64,000 nt of DNA from Maridesulfovibrio sp050916235 (GCF_050916235.1 NZ_CP104854.1:1550001-1614000); one strand, 5' to 3'. Positions 42,919-51,631 are shown, numbered from the stretch's first letter. Made by a program: numbers and translations. Notes: a model not told the origin generated them from the sequence alone.

Positions 42919-44085
42919 ATGATCATATTAGAAAAACCGTATGTTTCCGATTTCCTGAAAAAGACCCTGCTTGAACTTGCCCCGGTGGTGCTCGATAATG
43001 ATTCGGCCCGAAAAGCGCTTGGAGGCATCAGCATCAAGCTCACGGCGGAAAATGATTTTGCCCTCCGGTACAGGGATAATCCGCATCAGCCGGTATATTC
43101 CAACTCCGAGAACGCAATAGACTGGATCGACAACAACCTAGGCGGAAACGGGCTTCCGGGAAAAGTCCGCCTGTTCAAAGATAAAGGTGCGTTCAGGAAG
43201 CTGGTCCGCGACATGTTTCCGAATTTCTTTTACCGCACGGTAAAATTCGAAGACCTCGCCGGAGTTGATTCCGCCACTCTGCCTATCCCATGTGTAATAA
43301 AGCCCAGTGTCGGGTTCTTCAGCCTGGGAGTGCACATGGTGGAATCCGTGGACGAATGGGACAAGGCCGTTGCCGCCATACAAAACGAAGTGGAACACAT
43401 CCGGTCCATGTACCCGGCAAAGGTGCTTGAGCTGGACAATTTCATCATCGAAGAATGCATTAACGGAGAAGAGTTCGCTGTAGACGCCTATTACGACAGC
43501 GAAGGCAGTCCGGTAATCATCAACATTCTCGGCCACCTGTTCGCATCCAGCGACGATGTCAGCGACCGCTGCTACATAACTTCTTCTGAGATAATTGGCG
43601 AACACCACGACGAATTCATCGCCCTGCTGACTGAAATCGGAAAAAGAGCCGATCTGCGCAACTTTCCCATACACATAGAGCTGCGCAAGGATGACTCCGG
43701 CAATATCGGCGTAATTGAGGTAAATCCCATGCGCTTTGCAGGCTGGTGCGTAACCGATCTGGCCTGGTACGCATACGGCATCAACCCGTACAAATATTTC
43801 CTTGAAGGCCTGAAGCCGGATTGGGACAAAATAGTGCCATGCTGCAAAGGCAAGGTCTACGCCATGATCATCGGCGACATCGACTCCTCGGTTGACTGCT
43901 CAAAAATCAAGGCTGTCGACTACGAAGGGTTCAAAGCCAACTTCACCAAGCCACTTGAACTACGGAAGATAGACTACAAAGAATACCCAGTATTCGCATT
44001 TGTTTTTGCCGAAGTAGCGACAGACAACATGGACGAGTTAAGAAAAATGCTGCATGCGGATTTTACGGAGTATCTTAAATTTTAA
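42919..44085 (+). CDS. ATP-grasp domain protein of unknown substrate
   Basis: 388 residues. ATP-grasp features: IPCVIKPSVGFFSLGVHMVES (about 120-140; Lys in the ATP site), LDNFIIEECINGEEFAVDAYYD (about 175-196), HIELRKDDSGNIGVIEVNPMRFAGW (about 250-275; metal-binding Glu and Asn). The family joins carboxylates to amines or thiols with ATP. Nothing nearby hints at a pathway. The ATG follows AAGGACACTCCA. Its final codons are copied in the duplicated segment near 44802. Confidence 0.85.
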   Translation: MIILEKPYVSDFLKKTLLELAPVVLDNDSARKALGGISIKLTAENDFALRYRDNPHQPVYSNSENAIDWIDNNLGGNGLPGKVRLFKDKGAFRKLVRDMFPNFFYRTVKFEDLAGVDSATLPIPCVIKPSVGFFSLGVHMVESVDEWDKAVAAIQNEVEHIRSMYPAKVLELDNFIIEECINGEEFAVDAYYDSEGSPVIINILGHLFASSDDVSDRCYITSSEIIGEHHDEFIALLTEIGKRADLRNFPIHIELRKDDSGNIGVIEVNPMRFAGWCVTDLAWYAYGINPYKYFLEGLKPDWDKIVPCCKGKVYAMIIGDIDSSVDCSKIKAVDYEGFKANFTKPLELRKIDYKEYPVFAFVFAEVATDNMDELRKMLHADFTEYLKF

Positions 44086-44113
44086 AGATAGATGACTTTT
44101 TAAAAGAAATAAC

Positions 44114-44143
44114 GGCGGGCCGCATGAACTGCGGACCGCCTTT
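44114..44143. terminator. Terminator between the ATP-grasp gene and the NNGQPF array
   Basis: GGCGGGCCGC-ATGAACT-GCGGACCGCC followed by TTTG; one mismatch in the stem. A diverged second copy occurs at 44843-44870. Confidence 0.7.
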
Positions 44144-44168
44144 GCAATTTTTGGGTTTCAGGAATAAG

Positions 44169-44678
44169 TTAGAAGGGTTGGCCGTTGTTGATGGGATAGT
44201 TCCCATAATAAAGTGAAGTACCTGTTCCACCAGAATTCCTGGCTGTACCAATTAACGCTTTATGTGGCTTCTTATCTTCGGAGCTCCACAATATTTCCGC
44301 GCTACAATATCTATAGGAGCCATCTATGCCACTATCTAACTGGAAACACCGTGTTGAATGGGCAGGGATATCATACTCGGCAGTCCCAGTTGCAAGAACT
44401 ATCGTTCTACTCCCGGCAGATCCGGTATAAACCTTGGCAAGGTGAGTAATATCGATTCCATCATGATCATAAAATGTAACTTTACAATGCACGACTTCAT
44501 TCGTGACATTAGTTATGTCCAAGCTGGTGTTTTGAACATACGAACCGCTACGACCAAAAATTAAACCATTGACCATAGCCCCGCCTTGAGCACTAAAAGA
44601 ACTCTGCGCAAACACCCCACCGCACATCAAAACCACCATGACCGCAGACATCAGACCCGCACGAACTAGATTTTTCAT
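44169..44678 (-). CDS. Small secreted protein of the NNGQPF family (paralogue B)
   Basis: 169 residues with a signal peptide cut near VFAQ (about residue 25). Mature part: SSFSAQGG, LDITNVTNEVVHCKVTFYDHDG, KVYTGSAGS, EYDIPAHSTRCFQLD, AEILWSSEDKKPHKALIG, ending YPINNGQPF. Besides the family cysteine in VVHCKV it has two more (TRCFQ, YRYCSAE), so a disulfide is possible. It is very similar to paralogue C in its signal peptide. The ATG at 44678 follows AAGGAGGAGAA. Function unknown; the shape suggests an extracellular or periplasmic beta-sandwich. Confidence 0.85.
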   Translation of the reverse strand: MKNLVRAGLMSAVMVVLMCGGVFAQSSFSAQGGAMVNGLIFGRSGSYVQNTSLDITNVTNEVVHCKVTFYDHDGIDITHLAKVYTGSAGSRTIVLATGTAEYDIPAHSTRCFQLDSGIDGSYRYCSAEILWSSEDKKPHKALIGTARNSGGTGTSLYYGNYPINNGQPF

Positions 44679-44801
44679 TTCTCCTCCTTTCTAAACTTAA
44701 GAACCTAAACAGATTGAACATATTTCTAACATAAAAAATATATGTCTATACAATAAATCAACACCAGGCAAGGCAAAGCAATGTAGCGTAACTACTCATT
44801 G

Positions 44802-44870
44802 TATCTAAAATTTTAAAGAGGAATCACTTTTTAAGATAAATAAAGGCGGTCCGCATGAACTGCGGGCCGC
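44802..44870. repeat. Duplicated copy of the ATP-grasp 3' end and terminator
   Basis: TATCTAAAATTTTAAAGAG, then CACTTTTTAA, ATAAATAA and GGCGGTCCGCATGAACTGCGGGCCGC correspond in order to 44071-44140, which begins inside the last codons of the ATP-grasp gene. So the tandem copying that made the array carried a fragment of that gene's end. Confidence 0.7.
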
Positions 44871-45127
44871 TGTTGTTTGTTGTGGGATTTTAGTTAGAAG
44901 GGCTGGCCGTTGTTGAGGGGAGAGCTTACAGCGTACCCCAACCCGGAGCCCATAGTTCCTTTGTGCCATTTGTCCACCAACAGAGCTTTAGTCAGCTTCG
45001 TGTCATCAGCGAACCAACTGATTACTGCATGCCCAATTACACCAGAATGAGTAGCAAGAGTCATAATACCCCCGGCAAAGCCGGGGGCTTGTTTTTGTGA
45101 GCCACTCGAAGTGGCTTTAAGAACCGC

Positions 45128-45559
45128 CTAAAGGCGGAATTTCAATTGTTCAATCCGTTGGTCTTCTTTTTCCTGATTCCGAATGTACTCCCGAATCACT
45201 TTTTCATCACGACCCACGGTAGAAACAAAGTATCCTCTGGCCCAAAAGCTTTGCCCAGCGTAACCGCGTGCTCGGCCTTCGATTTCACGAGCAATATGAA
45301 TTGCGCTCTTACCTTTTATAAAACCAACAACTTGGGCTACCGAATATTTGGGAGGGATAGCAATATACATATGCACATGATCGTTGCATAAGTGGCCTTC
45401 CAGAATCATACATTCGCGCTGTCGCGCAAGTTTATGAAAAACCTCGCCCAAGTAGTTTTTCAGTTTGCCAAACAACACCTTGCGTCGACATTTCGGTATC
45501 CACACAACATGATACTTGCAGTCCCATTTTGTATGGCATAGGCTTGAATTGCACTTCAT
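45128..45559 (-). CDS. tnpA: IS200/IS605 Y1 transposase TnpA
   Basis: 143 residues, normal for TnpA. It is a single-strand HUH transposase: the HUH pair is HVHMYIAIPP (about 61-70) and the catalytic tyrosine lies in KVIREYIRNQE. WDCKYHVVWIPKCRRKVLFG is the usual start. The ATG at 45559 has GGAGAGG nearby, buried in a hairpin. The frame is intact, so the element may still be active. Confidence 0.95.
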   Translation of the reverse strand: MKCNSSLCHTKWDCKYHVVWIPKCRRKVLFGKLKNYLGEVFHKLARQRECMILEGHLCNDHVHMYIAIPPKYSVAQVVGFIKGKSAIHIAREIEGRARGYAGQSFWARGYFVSTVGRDEKVIREYIRNQEKEDQRIEQLKFRL

Positions 45560-45561
45560 AG

Positions 45562-45604
45562 AGCCTCTCCTCTGCTCACTTTGAGCAGCTCACAAGGAGA
45601 GGCT
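45562..45604 (-). promoter_or_regulatory. Hairpin that hides the tnpA ribosome-binding site
   Basis: AGCCTCTCCT and AGGAGAGGCT pair around an inner CTGCTC/GAGCAG stem, immediately before the tnpA ATG. The downstream arm is the ribosome-binding site. This matches the translational block known in IS200. Confidence 0.75.
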
Positions 45605-46082
45605 TTATATTACTCCCGCATAAGTCAAACTTTACTGGTCCCCCAGCATAGCTGGGGGGTTTCTCAGTGGACTAAACACATACTGCCGGGAACCATGCGC
45701 AGGAATGTCAAATTCGTTTCCAGTGCTGACAACAGTTATTACCCCATTGGTTGGGCCGGAAATTATCTGAGCATGAGAACTGACGTCATTTCCATTTTGA
45801 TCATATACAGTAACCTTGCAATAAACAGTGCTACCAGTAATATTATTGATAAGCAGTTCAGTCTGTGTAAAATTAAGTGAATGGGTATATTGTGCAAACA
45901 TTGGTGTTGAACAACTTCCTTGAGGGACAAAATCAGTAGCAAACACCCCACCGCACATCAAAACCACCATGGCTGCGGACATCAGGCCCGCACGAATCAG
46001 ATTTTTCATTACTTTCTCCTAAGTAATAAGGCTGCTTGCAAATTATTATGCAACAGCTTCAATTAAGCTATCTGTTGAGATA

Positions 46083-46592
46083 CTAGAAGGGTTGGCCGTT
46101 GTTGATAAAAGCCGATGACGAAAAATTGCCAGTTGAACTTGCTCCGGTTAACCACAATGCACCGACAAGCGCTTTATGAGGCTTGGGGTCCATAGAACTC
46201 CACCGGATATCCGCATGACCAAATTTCCACGCGTCACTTGGAAGAGAATCTAGTTGGAATATTCTGGTACTATGAGCGGGAATATCCCACTCCCCCGATC
46301 CGGTCGCCAAGAGTAACGGAGCAGAAGAGGCTGACCCTGTATAAACTTTCGCCAAATTATTAATGTCGTTTCCATCCTGATCATAAAAAGTCACATTGCA
46401 ACGCACAACTTCATTAGTAACATTGGTTAAAAAGATTGATGAATGAACAATATATGTCCCAGCCTTAACATACGTTATACCCGGGACAATCATCCCTCCC
46501 TGTTGGACAAAAGAGCTCTCAGCAAACACCCCACCGCACATCAAAACCACCATGACCGCGGACATCAGGACCGCCCGAATCAATTTTTTCAT
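46083..46592 (-). CDS. Small secreted protein of the NNGQPF family (paralogue C)
   Basis: 169 residues with a signal peptide cut near VFAE (about residue 25). Mature part: SSFVQQGG, IVPGITYVKAGTYIVHSSIFLTN, EVVRCNVTFYDQDGND, KVYTGSASS, EWDIPAHSTRIFQLD, GHADIRWSSMDPKPHKALVG, ending AFINNGQPF. IVPGITY is shared with paralogue A, and the signal peptide with B and D. The conserved cysteine is the only one in the mature chain. The ATG follows AGGAGAAGAAA. It heads the tandem array C-D-B on the minus strand. Confidence 0.85.
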   Translation of the reverse strand: MKKLIRAVLMSAVMVVLMCGGVFAESSFVQQGGMIVPGITYVKAGTYIVHSSIFLTNVTNEVVRCNVTFYDQDGNDINNLAKVYTGSASSAPLLLATGSGEWDIPAHSTRIFQLDSLPSDAWKFGHADIRWSSMDPKPHKALVGALWLTGASSTGNFSSSAFINNGQPF

Positions 46593-46805
46593 TTTCTTCT
46601 CCTGTTGAATTGTTAATACCGCCTATCTAGGTAGTATTTTAGACATACTAAAAATGCGCTTATACTCAGCGACAACTTTAATCAACAAAAACACAGTAGA
46701 AGCAGATCCTATGCCCGGCACCCAAGCTTGATATTCACCTTTGACAAGTGCGGACATTTGCGGCAATTTCCTGATATTAGTTAATCAACCCGCCAAGGAG
46801 ACCCA

Positions 46806-47099
46806 ATGAGTTCAACAATTGAAGACCTGACCATACAATACGAAGAGAACGGCGAAATCGTTATCAAGGAGCTGGACAAGGTCGTGCTTACCAAAGGCGC
46901 ATGGACCACCATCATGTTCCGCTACAAACAGATAGACAGCAAAACCGGAGACTTCGGCAAGGATCTTTATTCCATACGCCGCTACCGCAAGATGAAAGGC
47001 GAATACCGCCAGCAGTCCAAATTCAATATTTCCAGCCCGGATCAGGCCCGCAAGATTATCGATGCACTTGAGGGCTGGCTTAAGGACGTTGAAGAATAA
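46806..47099 (+). CDS. Conserved small hypothetical protein
   Basis: 97 residues, no signal peptide. It reads as a soluble alpha/beta protein with strands (IVIKELDKVVLTKGAWTTIMFRYKQID), a basic patch (YSIRRYRKMKGEYRQQSKFNI) and a C-terminal helix (PDQARKIIDALEGWLKDV). The basic strand followed by a helix is faintly like small nucleic-acid-binding proteins of the PC4/YdbC type, but that is a guess. The ATG follows CAAGGAGACCCA. It is divergent from the NNGQPF array and convergent with the kinase, sharing a perfect bidirectional terminator. Confidence 0.8.
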   Translation: MSSTIEDLTIQYEENGEIVIKELDKVVLTKGAWTTIMFRYKQIDSKTGDFGKDLYSIRRYRKMKGEYRQQSKFNISSPDQARKIIDALEGWLKDVEE

Positions 47100-47132
47100 C
47101 CCTGCCCTTGATTTTTCTGCCCGGATACGGGC

Positions 47133-47174
47133 AATAAAAAACTCCGTCCGGGTACCCGGACGGAGTTTTTTATT
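47133..47174. terminator. Perfect bidirectional terminator
   Basis: A 42-base perfect palindrome: AATAAAAAACTCCGTCC-GGGT and its exact complement, giving a long GC stem with six T on either strand. It lies between convergent genes. Confidence 0.95.
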
Positions 47175-47200
47175 CCAATATAACAGCGCGGCAACTCTGA

Positions 47201-48949
47201 CTATTCAACAGGATCTATTGGAAAACGTAGGATAAAGGTTGTTCCCTCTCCTACCTCTGACTCAATATCGATTATTCCACCATGCTTATCAACCACAATG
47301 TCGTGCACAATGGCCAACCCCTGACCTGTGCCTTTACCGACTTCCTTGGTGGTAAAAAACGGATCATAGATCTTCATGATATTCTCCTTGGGGATACCGC
47401 ATCCGGAATCCTTTATCCGGACTTCAACAAACGGATGCTCGTACATGGTTGAGACAGTTATCTGACCCTTTTCATCCCCCTGCACCTTTTCCATTATGGC
47501 ATGGGCAGCGTTGACTATAACATTAAGGAGCACCTGATTTATACCTCCGGGATACCCGAAGACAAGGGGCAGCTCCTCGTCAAGGTTCGTTTCAAGGTCC
47601 GCCACATATTTCCACTCGTTTCGAGAGACTATGACGGTATTCATAATCGCTTTGTTAATATCAACCGATCTCGGTTTTTCCTCTCCGGGATGTGAAAAAT
47701 TCTTCATGGCCAGAACAATTGTGGCAACGCGCTCTACCCCTTCAAGGGCCCTGTTGCAGGCCTTGGGAGTTTCCTCCAGCACAAAGGCCATATCCAACTC
47801 ATCCTTGAACTCTTCAATTTTCTCAAGCTGCGCCTTTTTACCCGCCCAATCTCCTGAAGATTCCAGCACAGTGTCATAAAGTTCCAGAAGACTGTTTGTA
47901 TCCTCAAAAGCTTCCTTAACGAAGCGAACGCTGTCTCCAACATACTGAATGGGGGTATTTATCTCATGGGCTATGCCGGATGCGAGCTGGCCTATGGACT
48001 CCAACTTCTGGGCAATATTGAGTTTACGCTCAAGAATCTTGCGCTCGGTTATATCAAACACAACCTGAACAAGATGGCTGCGTCCGCCGAGGTGGACTTC
48101 GAACAGCCTGCGGGAAACGGGAAGAGATCTGCCTCCCGGCATGGCCAGAATCCCCTCTTCATAAGTTCCCTGCTCATGAACATCCGGGCAAAGCAGGTCT
48201 TTCCCGGAATCAGAAGTAAATATGTAACGTCCCTGCGAGTCCGGGTCCAGAATCTGGTCAGTGGAGAGGGAAAGCAGCTCCTCCCCGACTGGATTGCAGT
48301 CGACAACAACGCCCTGCATCGGGTCAAAAACAAAAATGGCCGCACCGATCCCCAGAAACACCGTATTTAGAAATTCCTGATATTCCTGCTGCTGCATCTG
48401 AGCCTGTAATTGTTCGGAAATATCACGGACAGTTGCCAGGATAGACGTGTTGCCGCCAATATCAATGCGGCATAGAGCCACTTCAGCATCAAATTCAGTA
48501 CCGTCACCGGGACGTCTGGAAGTCCAGTTGAAAATCACATCCTCTCCGCTCAGAGCCTGCTCCCAGCGAGCATTGAGGGTATCAAACTGATTTTCCGGAC
48601 CAGAAAGATCATCCACAACCGTAAGGTGCCGAACCTGATCAGGGGTGATTCTGAACATCTCCAGCATCCGTTCATTCACATCAAGCACCCGCCCATTAAC
48701 ATCATGGATAATAAGGGCGTCATAGGCCCGATTGAAGATAACCCGCATGGCGGCTTCAGCTTCACGCCGCTCCGCAACTTCACGGACAAGCTCCTCATTG
48801 GTCCGCTCCCATAGTGAATTGAAGCGCTCGTCAGGACGCTCACCGGGACAAGGGTCTTTACCGGACAAACTTTCGCCAGAAACATTCACGACATTTTTGC
48901 CTTCTTCAGGATTTATACTGCTTCCCTGACCGCTACCTGACCGCTGCAT
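47201..48949 (-). CDS. PAS-PAS sensor histidine kinase
   Basis: 582 residues. A polar lead (1-60) precedes two PAS domains (about 65-190 and 195-315), then HisKA with His328 in GIAHEINTP, a 60-residue insert (DTNSLLELYDTVLESSGDW) before the second helix, and an HATPase domain (NVIVNAAHAI, DSGCGIPKE, GKGTGQGLAIV). No membrane helix. The ATG at 48949 follows GGAGGCAGGA read on the minus strand. It lies 102 bases downstream of two receiver-output genes and is probably in their operon, making it the likely phosphodonor for one or both. Confidence 0.93.
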   Translation of the reverse strand: MQRSGSGQGSSINPEEGKNVVNVSGESLSGKDPCPGERPDERFNSLWERTNEELVREVAERREAEAAMRVIFNRAYDALIIHDVNGRVLDVNERMLEMFRITPDQVRHLTVVDDLSGPENQFDTLNARWEQALSGEDVIFNWTSRRPGDGTEFDAEVALCRIDIGGNTSILATVRDISEQLQAQMQQQEYQEFLNTVFLGIGAAIFVFDPMQGVVVDCNPVGEELLSLSTDQILDPDSQGRYIFTSDSGKDLLCPDVHEQGTYEEGILAMPGGRSLPVSRRLFEVHLGGRSHLVQVVFDITERKILERKLNIAQKLESIGQLASGIAHEINTPIQYVGDSVRFVKEAFEDTNSLLELYDTVLESSGDWAGKKAQLEKIEEFKDELDMAFVLEETPKACNRALEGVERVATIVLAMKNFSHPGEEKPRSVDINKAIMNTVIVSRNEWKYVADLETNLDEELPLVFGYPGGINQVLLNVIVNAAHAIMEKVQGDEKGQITVSTMYEHPFVEVRIKDSGCGIPKENIMKIYDPFFTTKEVGKGTGQGLAIVHDIVVDKHGGIIDIESEVGEGTTFILRFPIDPVE

Positions 48950-49051
48950 TCCTGCCTCCCATATGCAAATTCAAATCAATACCTTTGCCCCGGACGACCG
49001 CTTTACATAACTTAAAATTATTTCCCAGCGGGAGGCCGAATATCCTGTGTA

Positions 49052-50182
49052 TCAGGCCACCTGTTCAACCGGCACCTTCACTCTTATCCTATCCGGAAGC
49101 CGCTTGGTCTTGGCAAAATTACTTATACGAATAAGTGCAGCCTCAGTTATCTCTGTTCCGTCTACCATGATATATACTTCGTCCAGGCTCCAGAGGTCCT
49201 CATCAAGCAGCATCCCAACCCTAAGCTCGGAAAGGGCGATCTCTCTGCGGACATAGCCTTCCTCCCCGGCAGTTCCTTTCTCGAGAACCGTCACCATCTT
49301 TGGATCGTAAACTCCTTCCCGGGCCCTAAGGGCATCAATGGCGTCCTGTTTTTCCATTCCCTGCTGAACAAGCAGGTCGTAATCAAGGCATAGCCTCAAA
49401 ACTCTCGATTCCACAGGCTGGGTCGGATTGACAGCCAGCGAGTCCTGCATGTGGAGTATAATCTCGGTAACCTTTTCCATACGGGGAATGTTGGAAAGCA
49501 TTCCAACAGTGATCGAAGGATGCATATCAAATATCTGTTTCTCTTCAGGACTTAAATCCTCTCCCTTGAGAACCTTCTGTAGAACAGTTTCCGGCAGGGT
49601 CACACATCCGAGCTGGCAGAGCATTGCAGCAAGGTCAAGATGCAGGGGCTGCGCGAGACTAAGACTCTGCCCGAGAAATCCGGCAAGTCTTCGCACCCTT
49701 TCGCTTCTGCCGAAAGCTTCAGGATTGACAAGGGATAAGATATCCATCAGCACCTTGATGCTTCCGCGAAGAGTCCCGCGTAAGAGCTCTCTTTCCGCCA
49801 CAACCAGCGAGTACTGTTTCACGGCTACGGTGAGGGTTCGGACCATTTCATCAATATGACTGGGCTTGGTCAGGAACCGGAAAACGGAGCCTTCGTTTAC
49901 AGCAGCAATGGCTGAATCAAGGTCAGCATGTCCGGTGAGCATGATCCGAACTGTATCCGGAGATAGCTCCTGCACCTTGTTAAGAAATGTCACTCCGTCC
50001 ATCTTGGGCATTTTCAAGTCGGAAACCACAACTGCATACGGACCTGATTTAACGATCTTTTCAAGCCCCTCCTCCGGACCCAATGCAGTTTCAACGCTGA
50101 AACGCCTGCGCAACGAGGCCCGGTATGAATCAAGGATATTCTGCTCGTCATCAACAAAGAGAATCTTTCTAGGAACGCTCAT
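49052..50182 (-). CDS. Response regulator with degenerate HD-type output domain
   Basis: 376 residues from the ATG at 50182 (site GGAAGGGA); the upstream extension only overlaps the neighbouring gene. Receiver 1-120 with Asp55 in VVSDLKMPKMDG. The output (about 140-300) resembles RpfG-like HD-GYP proteins in layout (HLDLAAMLCQLGCVTLP; HPSITVGMLSNIP; ILHMQDS), but the metal-binding HD pair is LCQLG and there is no GYP motif, so cyclic-di-GMP hydrolysis is unlikely. A C-terminal part of about 75 residues (LSELRVGMLLDEDLWS) follows. It overlaps the HDOD regulator gene by 14 bases. Confidence 0.88.
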   Translation of the reverse strand: MSVPRKILFVDDEQNILDSYRASLRRRFSVETALGPEEGLEKIVKSGPYAVVVSDLKMPKMDGVTFLNKVQELSPDTVRIMLTGHADLDSAIAAVNEGSVFRFLTKPSHIDEMVRTLTVAVKQYSLVVAERELLRGTLRGSIKVLMDILSLVNPEAFGRSERVRRLAGFLGQSLSLAQPLHLDLAAMLCQLGCVTLPETVLQKVLKGEDLSPEEKQIFDMHPSITVGMLSNIPRMEKVTEIILHMQDSLAVNPTQPVESRVLRLCLDYDLLVQQGMEKQDAIDALRAREGVYDPKMVTVLEKGTAGEEGYVRREIALSELRVGMLLDEDLWSLDEVYIMVDGTEITEAALIRISNFAKTKRLPDRIRVKVPVEQVA

Positions 50183-51383
50183 TCCCTTCCTCCATGCACC
50201 TGATACATTCTTCTTTCCATACCTCAAGCCGATCAAGCAGACCGAGCTTTTCAAGACATCCATGTTCCATCTCAGAAAATGTATAATTGGATTCAACCAC
50301 ACCCAACTCGTGCTGCAGACAGTCCGCGACATGCACAACCAGCGATGGAGTCAGGGACTCACTGCAGTTATTAAAGGAGTGGTGGCTGTACACGCTTCTT
50401 ACAACCTCTTCGCTGAAGCCCCAAAGACCCAGTAAATAGGCCCCGACCTCCGCGTGGGTTGCTCCAAGAAGGCGTTCTTCCTGATCAACGACTGGCCCGC
50501 CGAACTCATTTACTGCATCAAGTACTCCTCGATACATTGAATCCACGTTGGTCAGGAACACCAACTTGCCTATATCATGAAGCAAACCGCTGACAAAGCA
50601 GCAATCAATAAACTCCCTGTCATTTGACTCGCATACGGCAATAGTACGGGCAAAATACCCGACCTGCAGACAATGATCCCAGAGTTTATCCACCGAATAC
50701 CCCTTAAGATTTCCCACATCGATCTCTTTCAGCAGACGAACGCCAAAGACAAGTCCCTTCAAAACCTGCGTTCCCAGATAGACCACAGCCCTGGAAGGAG
50801 ATGTAATCTTCTTGTAGAAACCAAAGAAAGTTGAATTCACCACTTTGAGGATGGTTGCTGAAGTCCCGGCATCCTGTTCCACCAGCCGTCCGACCTTGAT
50901 TATATCCGGATCAGGCTTTTCGAGTTCAGTTCTGATCTGAAGGATCAGTTCCGGGATGGATGGCAGTGAGTCCAGACCCGAAACAACTCTGCGAAGATTA
51001 CTGCTGGTCAGAATCTCCCGCAGGGCGGTCACCCGCCTGATCGTATTGATAACGGTTTCCGAACTGCATGGTTTGCTGAGGAACTGGTGGGCACTTCTGG
51101 TCGACTTCAACTGAGCCTGCATGTCAGAATAGCCGGACAGGATAATTCTCACCGCACCACTTTGCTTCTTTTCCACTTCTTTGAGAAAATCTGACCCATC
51201 CATACCAGGCATGCGCATATCAGTCACAACCACGTCAAAAGACACCTCATCCACAAGTTGCAGTGCTTCGGTCGTGCTCAAGGAATAATGACACTTCCAT
51301 TCTTTGCGCATGGCATGCATCATGGTCCTGAACCCGGCCAGAATATTTTTATCATCATCAACAAAAAGTATATTCAATTTCAT
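50169..51383 (-). CDS. Response regulator with HDOD output domain
   Basis: 404 residues from the ATG at 51383; a TTG ten codons upstream is less likely. Receiver 1-120 with Asp55 in VVTDMRMPGMDG. The HDOD domain (about 145-345) shows SGLDSLPSIPELILQIRTELEKPDPDI, VGRLVEQDAGTSATILKVVNS, CCFVSGLLHDIGKLVFL and THAEVGAYLLGLWGF, and keeps an HD pair. HDOD proteins act as signalling scaffolds in two-component pathways. It is the first gene of a leftward three-gene unit. Confidence 0.92.
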   Translation of the reverse strand: MKLNILFVDDDKNILAGFRTMMHAMRKEWKCHYSLSTTEALQLVDEVSFDVVVTDMRMPGMDGSDFLKEVEKKQSGAVRIILSGYSDMQAQLKSTRSAHQFLSKPCSSETVINTIRRVTALREILTSSNLRRVVSGLDSLPSIPELILQIRTELEKPDPDIIKVGRLVEQDAGTSATILKVVNSTFFGFYKKITSPSRAVVYLGTQVLKGLVFGVRLLKEIDVGNLKGYSVDKLWDHCLQVGYFARTIAVCESNDREFIDCCFVSGLLHDIGKLVFLTNVDSMYRGVLDAVNEFGGPVVDQEERLLGATHAEVGAYLLGLWGFSEEVVRSVYSHHSFNNCSESLTPSLVVHVADCLQHELGVVESNYTFSEMEHGCLEKLGLLDRLEVWKEECIRCMEEGNERS

Positions 51384-51557
51384 TACAGTCCCCGAAATTC
51401 CAGGATTTTCCAACCCAATGGTAATCAGCTTAGCATCAAAAAGACTTCTTTACAAAATAACATTAAAAGACTTTGCCTTCTGGCAACCGCTTTAAAATCA
51501 ACAGAGGATATATCCCATATCATACCTCCAATAACAACCATCATCCCAGCCAAAACA

Positions 51558-51594
51558 TAAAGCCTCTTCCCGGAATAGACTCGGGAAGAGGCTT
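51558..51594. terminator. Bidirectional terminator after the coiled-coil protein gene
   Basis: AAAGCCTCTTCCCG and CGGGAAGAGGCTTT pair perfectly over 14 bases; TTTATTTAT follows on plus and TTTATG on minus. It lies 38 bases past the stop of the leftward gene at 51632. Confidence 0.85.
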
Positions 51595-51631
51595 TATTTA
51601 TACAAATCTCAACTGTAGCTCGAAAAAACTA

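Larger units (their letters stand above)
45061..45665 (-). mobile_element. IS200/IS605-family insertion element
   Basis: About 600 bases bounded by imperfect subterminal hairpins rather than inverted repeats: CCCCCGGC-AAA-GCCGGGGG at 45069-45087 and CCCCCAGC-ATA-GCTGGGGG near 45640-45658. It has a single transposase gene and no accessory tnpB, as in the IS200 group. No target duplication is visible, as expected for this class. Exact ends are uncertain by a few bases because the split gene's original sequence is not known. Confidence 0.88.
44894..46009 (-). pseudogene. NNGQPF-family gene (paralogue D) split by an IS200/IS605-type insertion
   Basis: The N-terminal part starts at the ATG at 46009 (MKNLIRAGLMSAAMVV, signal peptide to VFAT) and reads SLNFTQTELLINNITGSTVYCKVTVYDQNGND and EFDIPAHGSRQYVFSPL before entering the insertion element, where it stops at 45632. 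The C-terminal part reappears on the other side, reading TLATHSGVIGHAVISWF, KLTKALLVDKW and ending SSPLNNGQPF with a TAA at 44894-44896. Joined, they make one complete family member, so the gene was intact before the insertion. Unless the element excises precisely, the product is lost. Confidence 0.85.
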
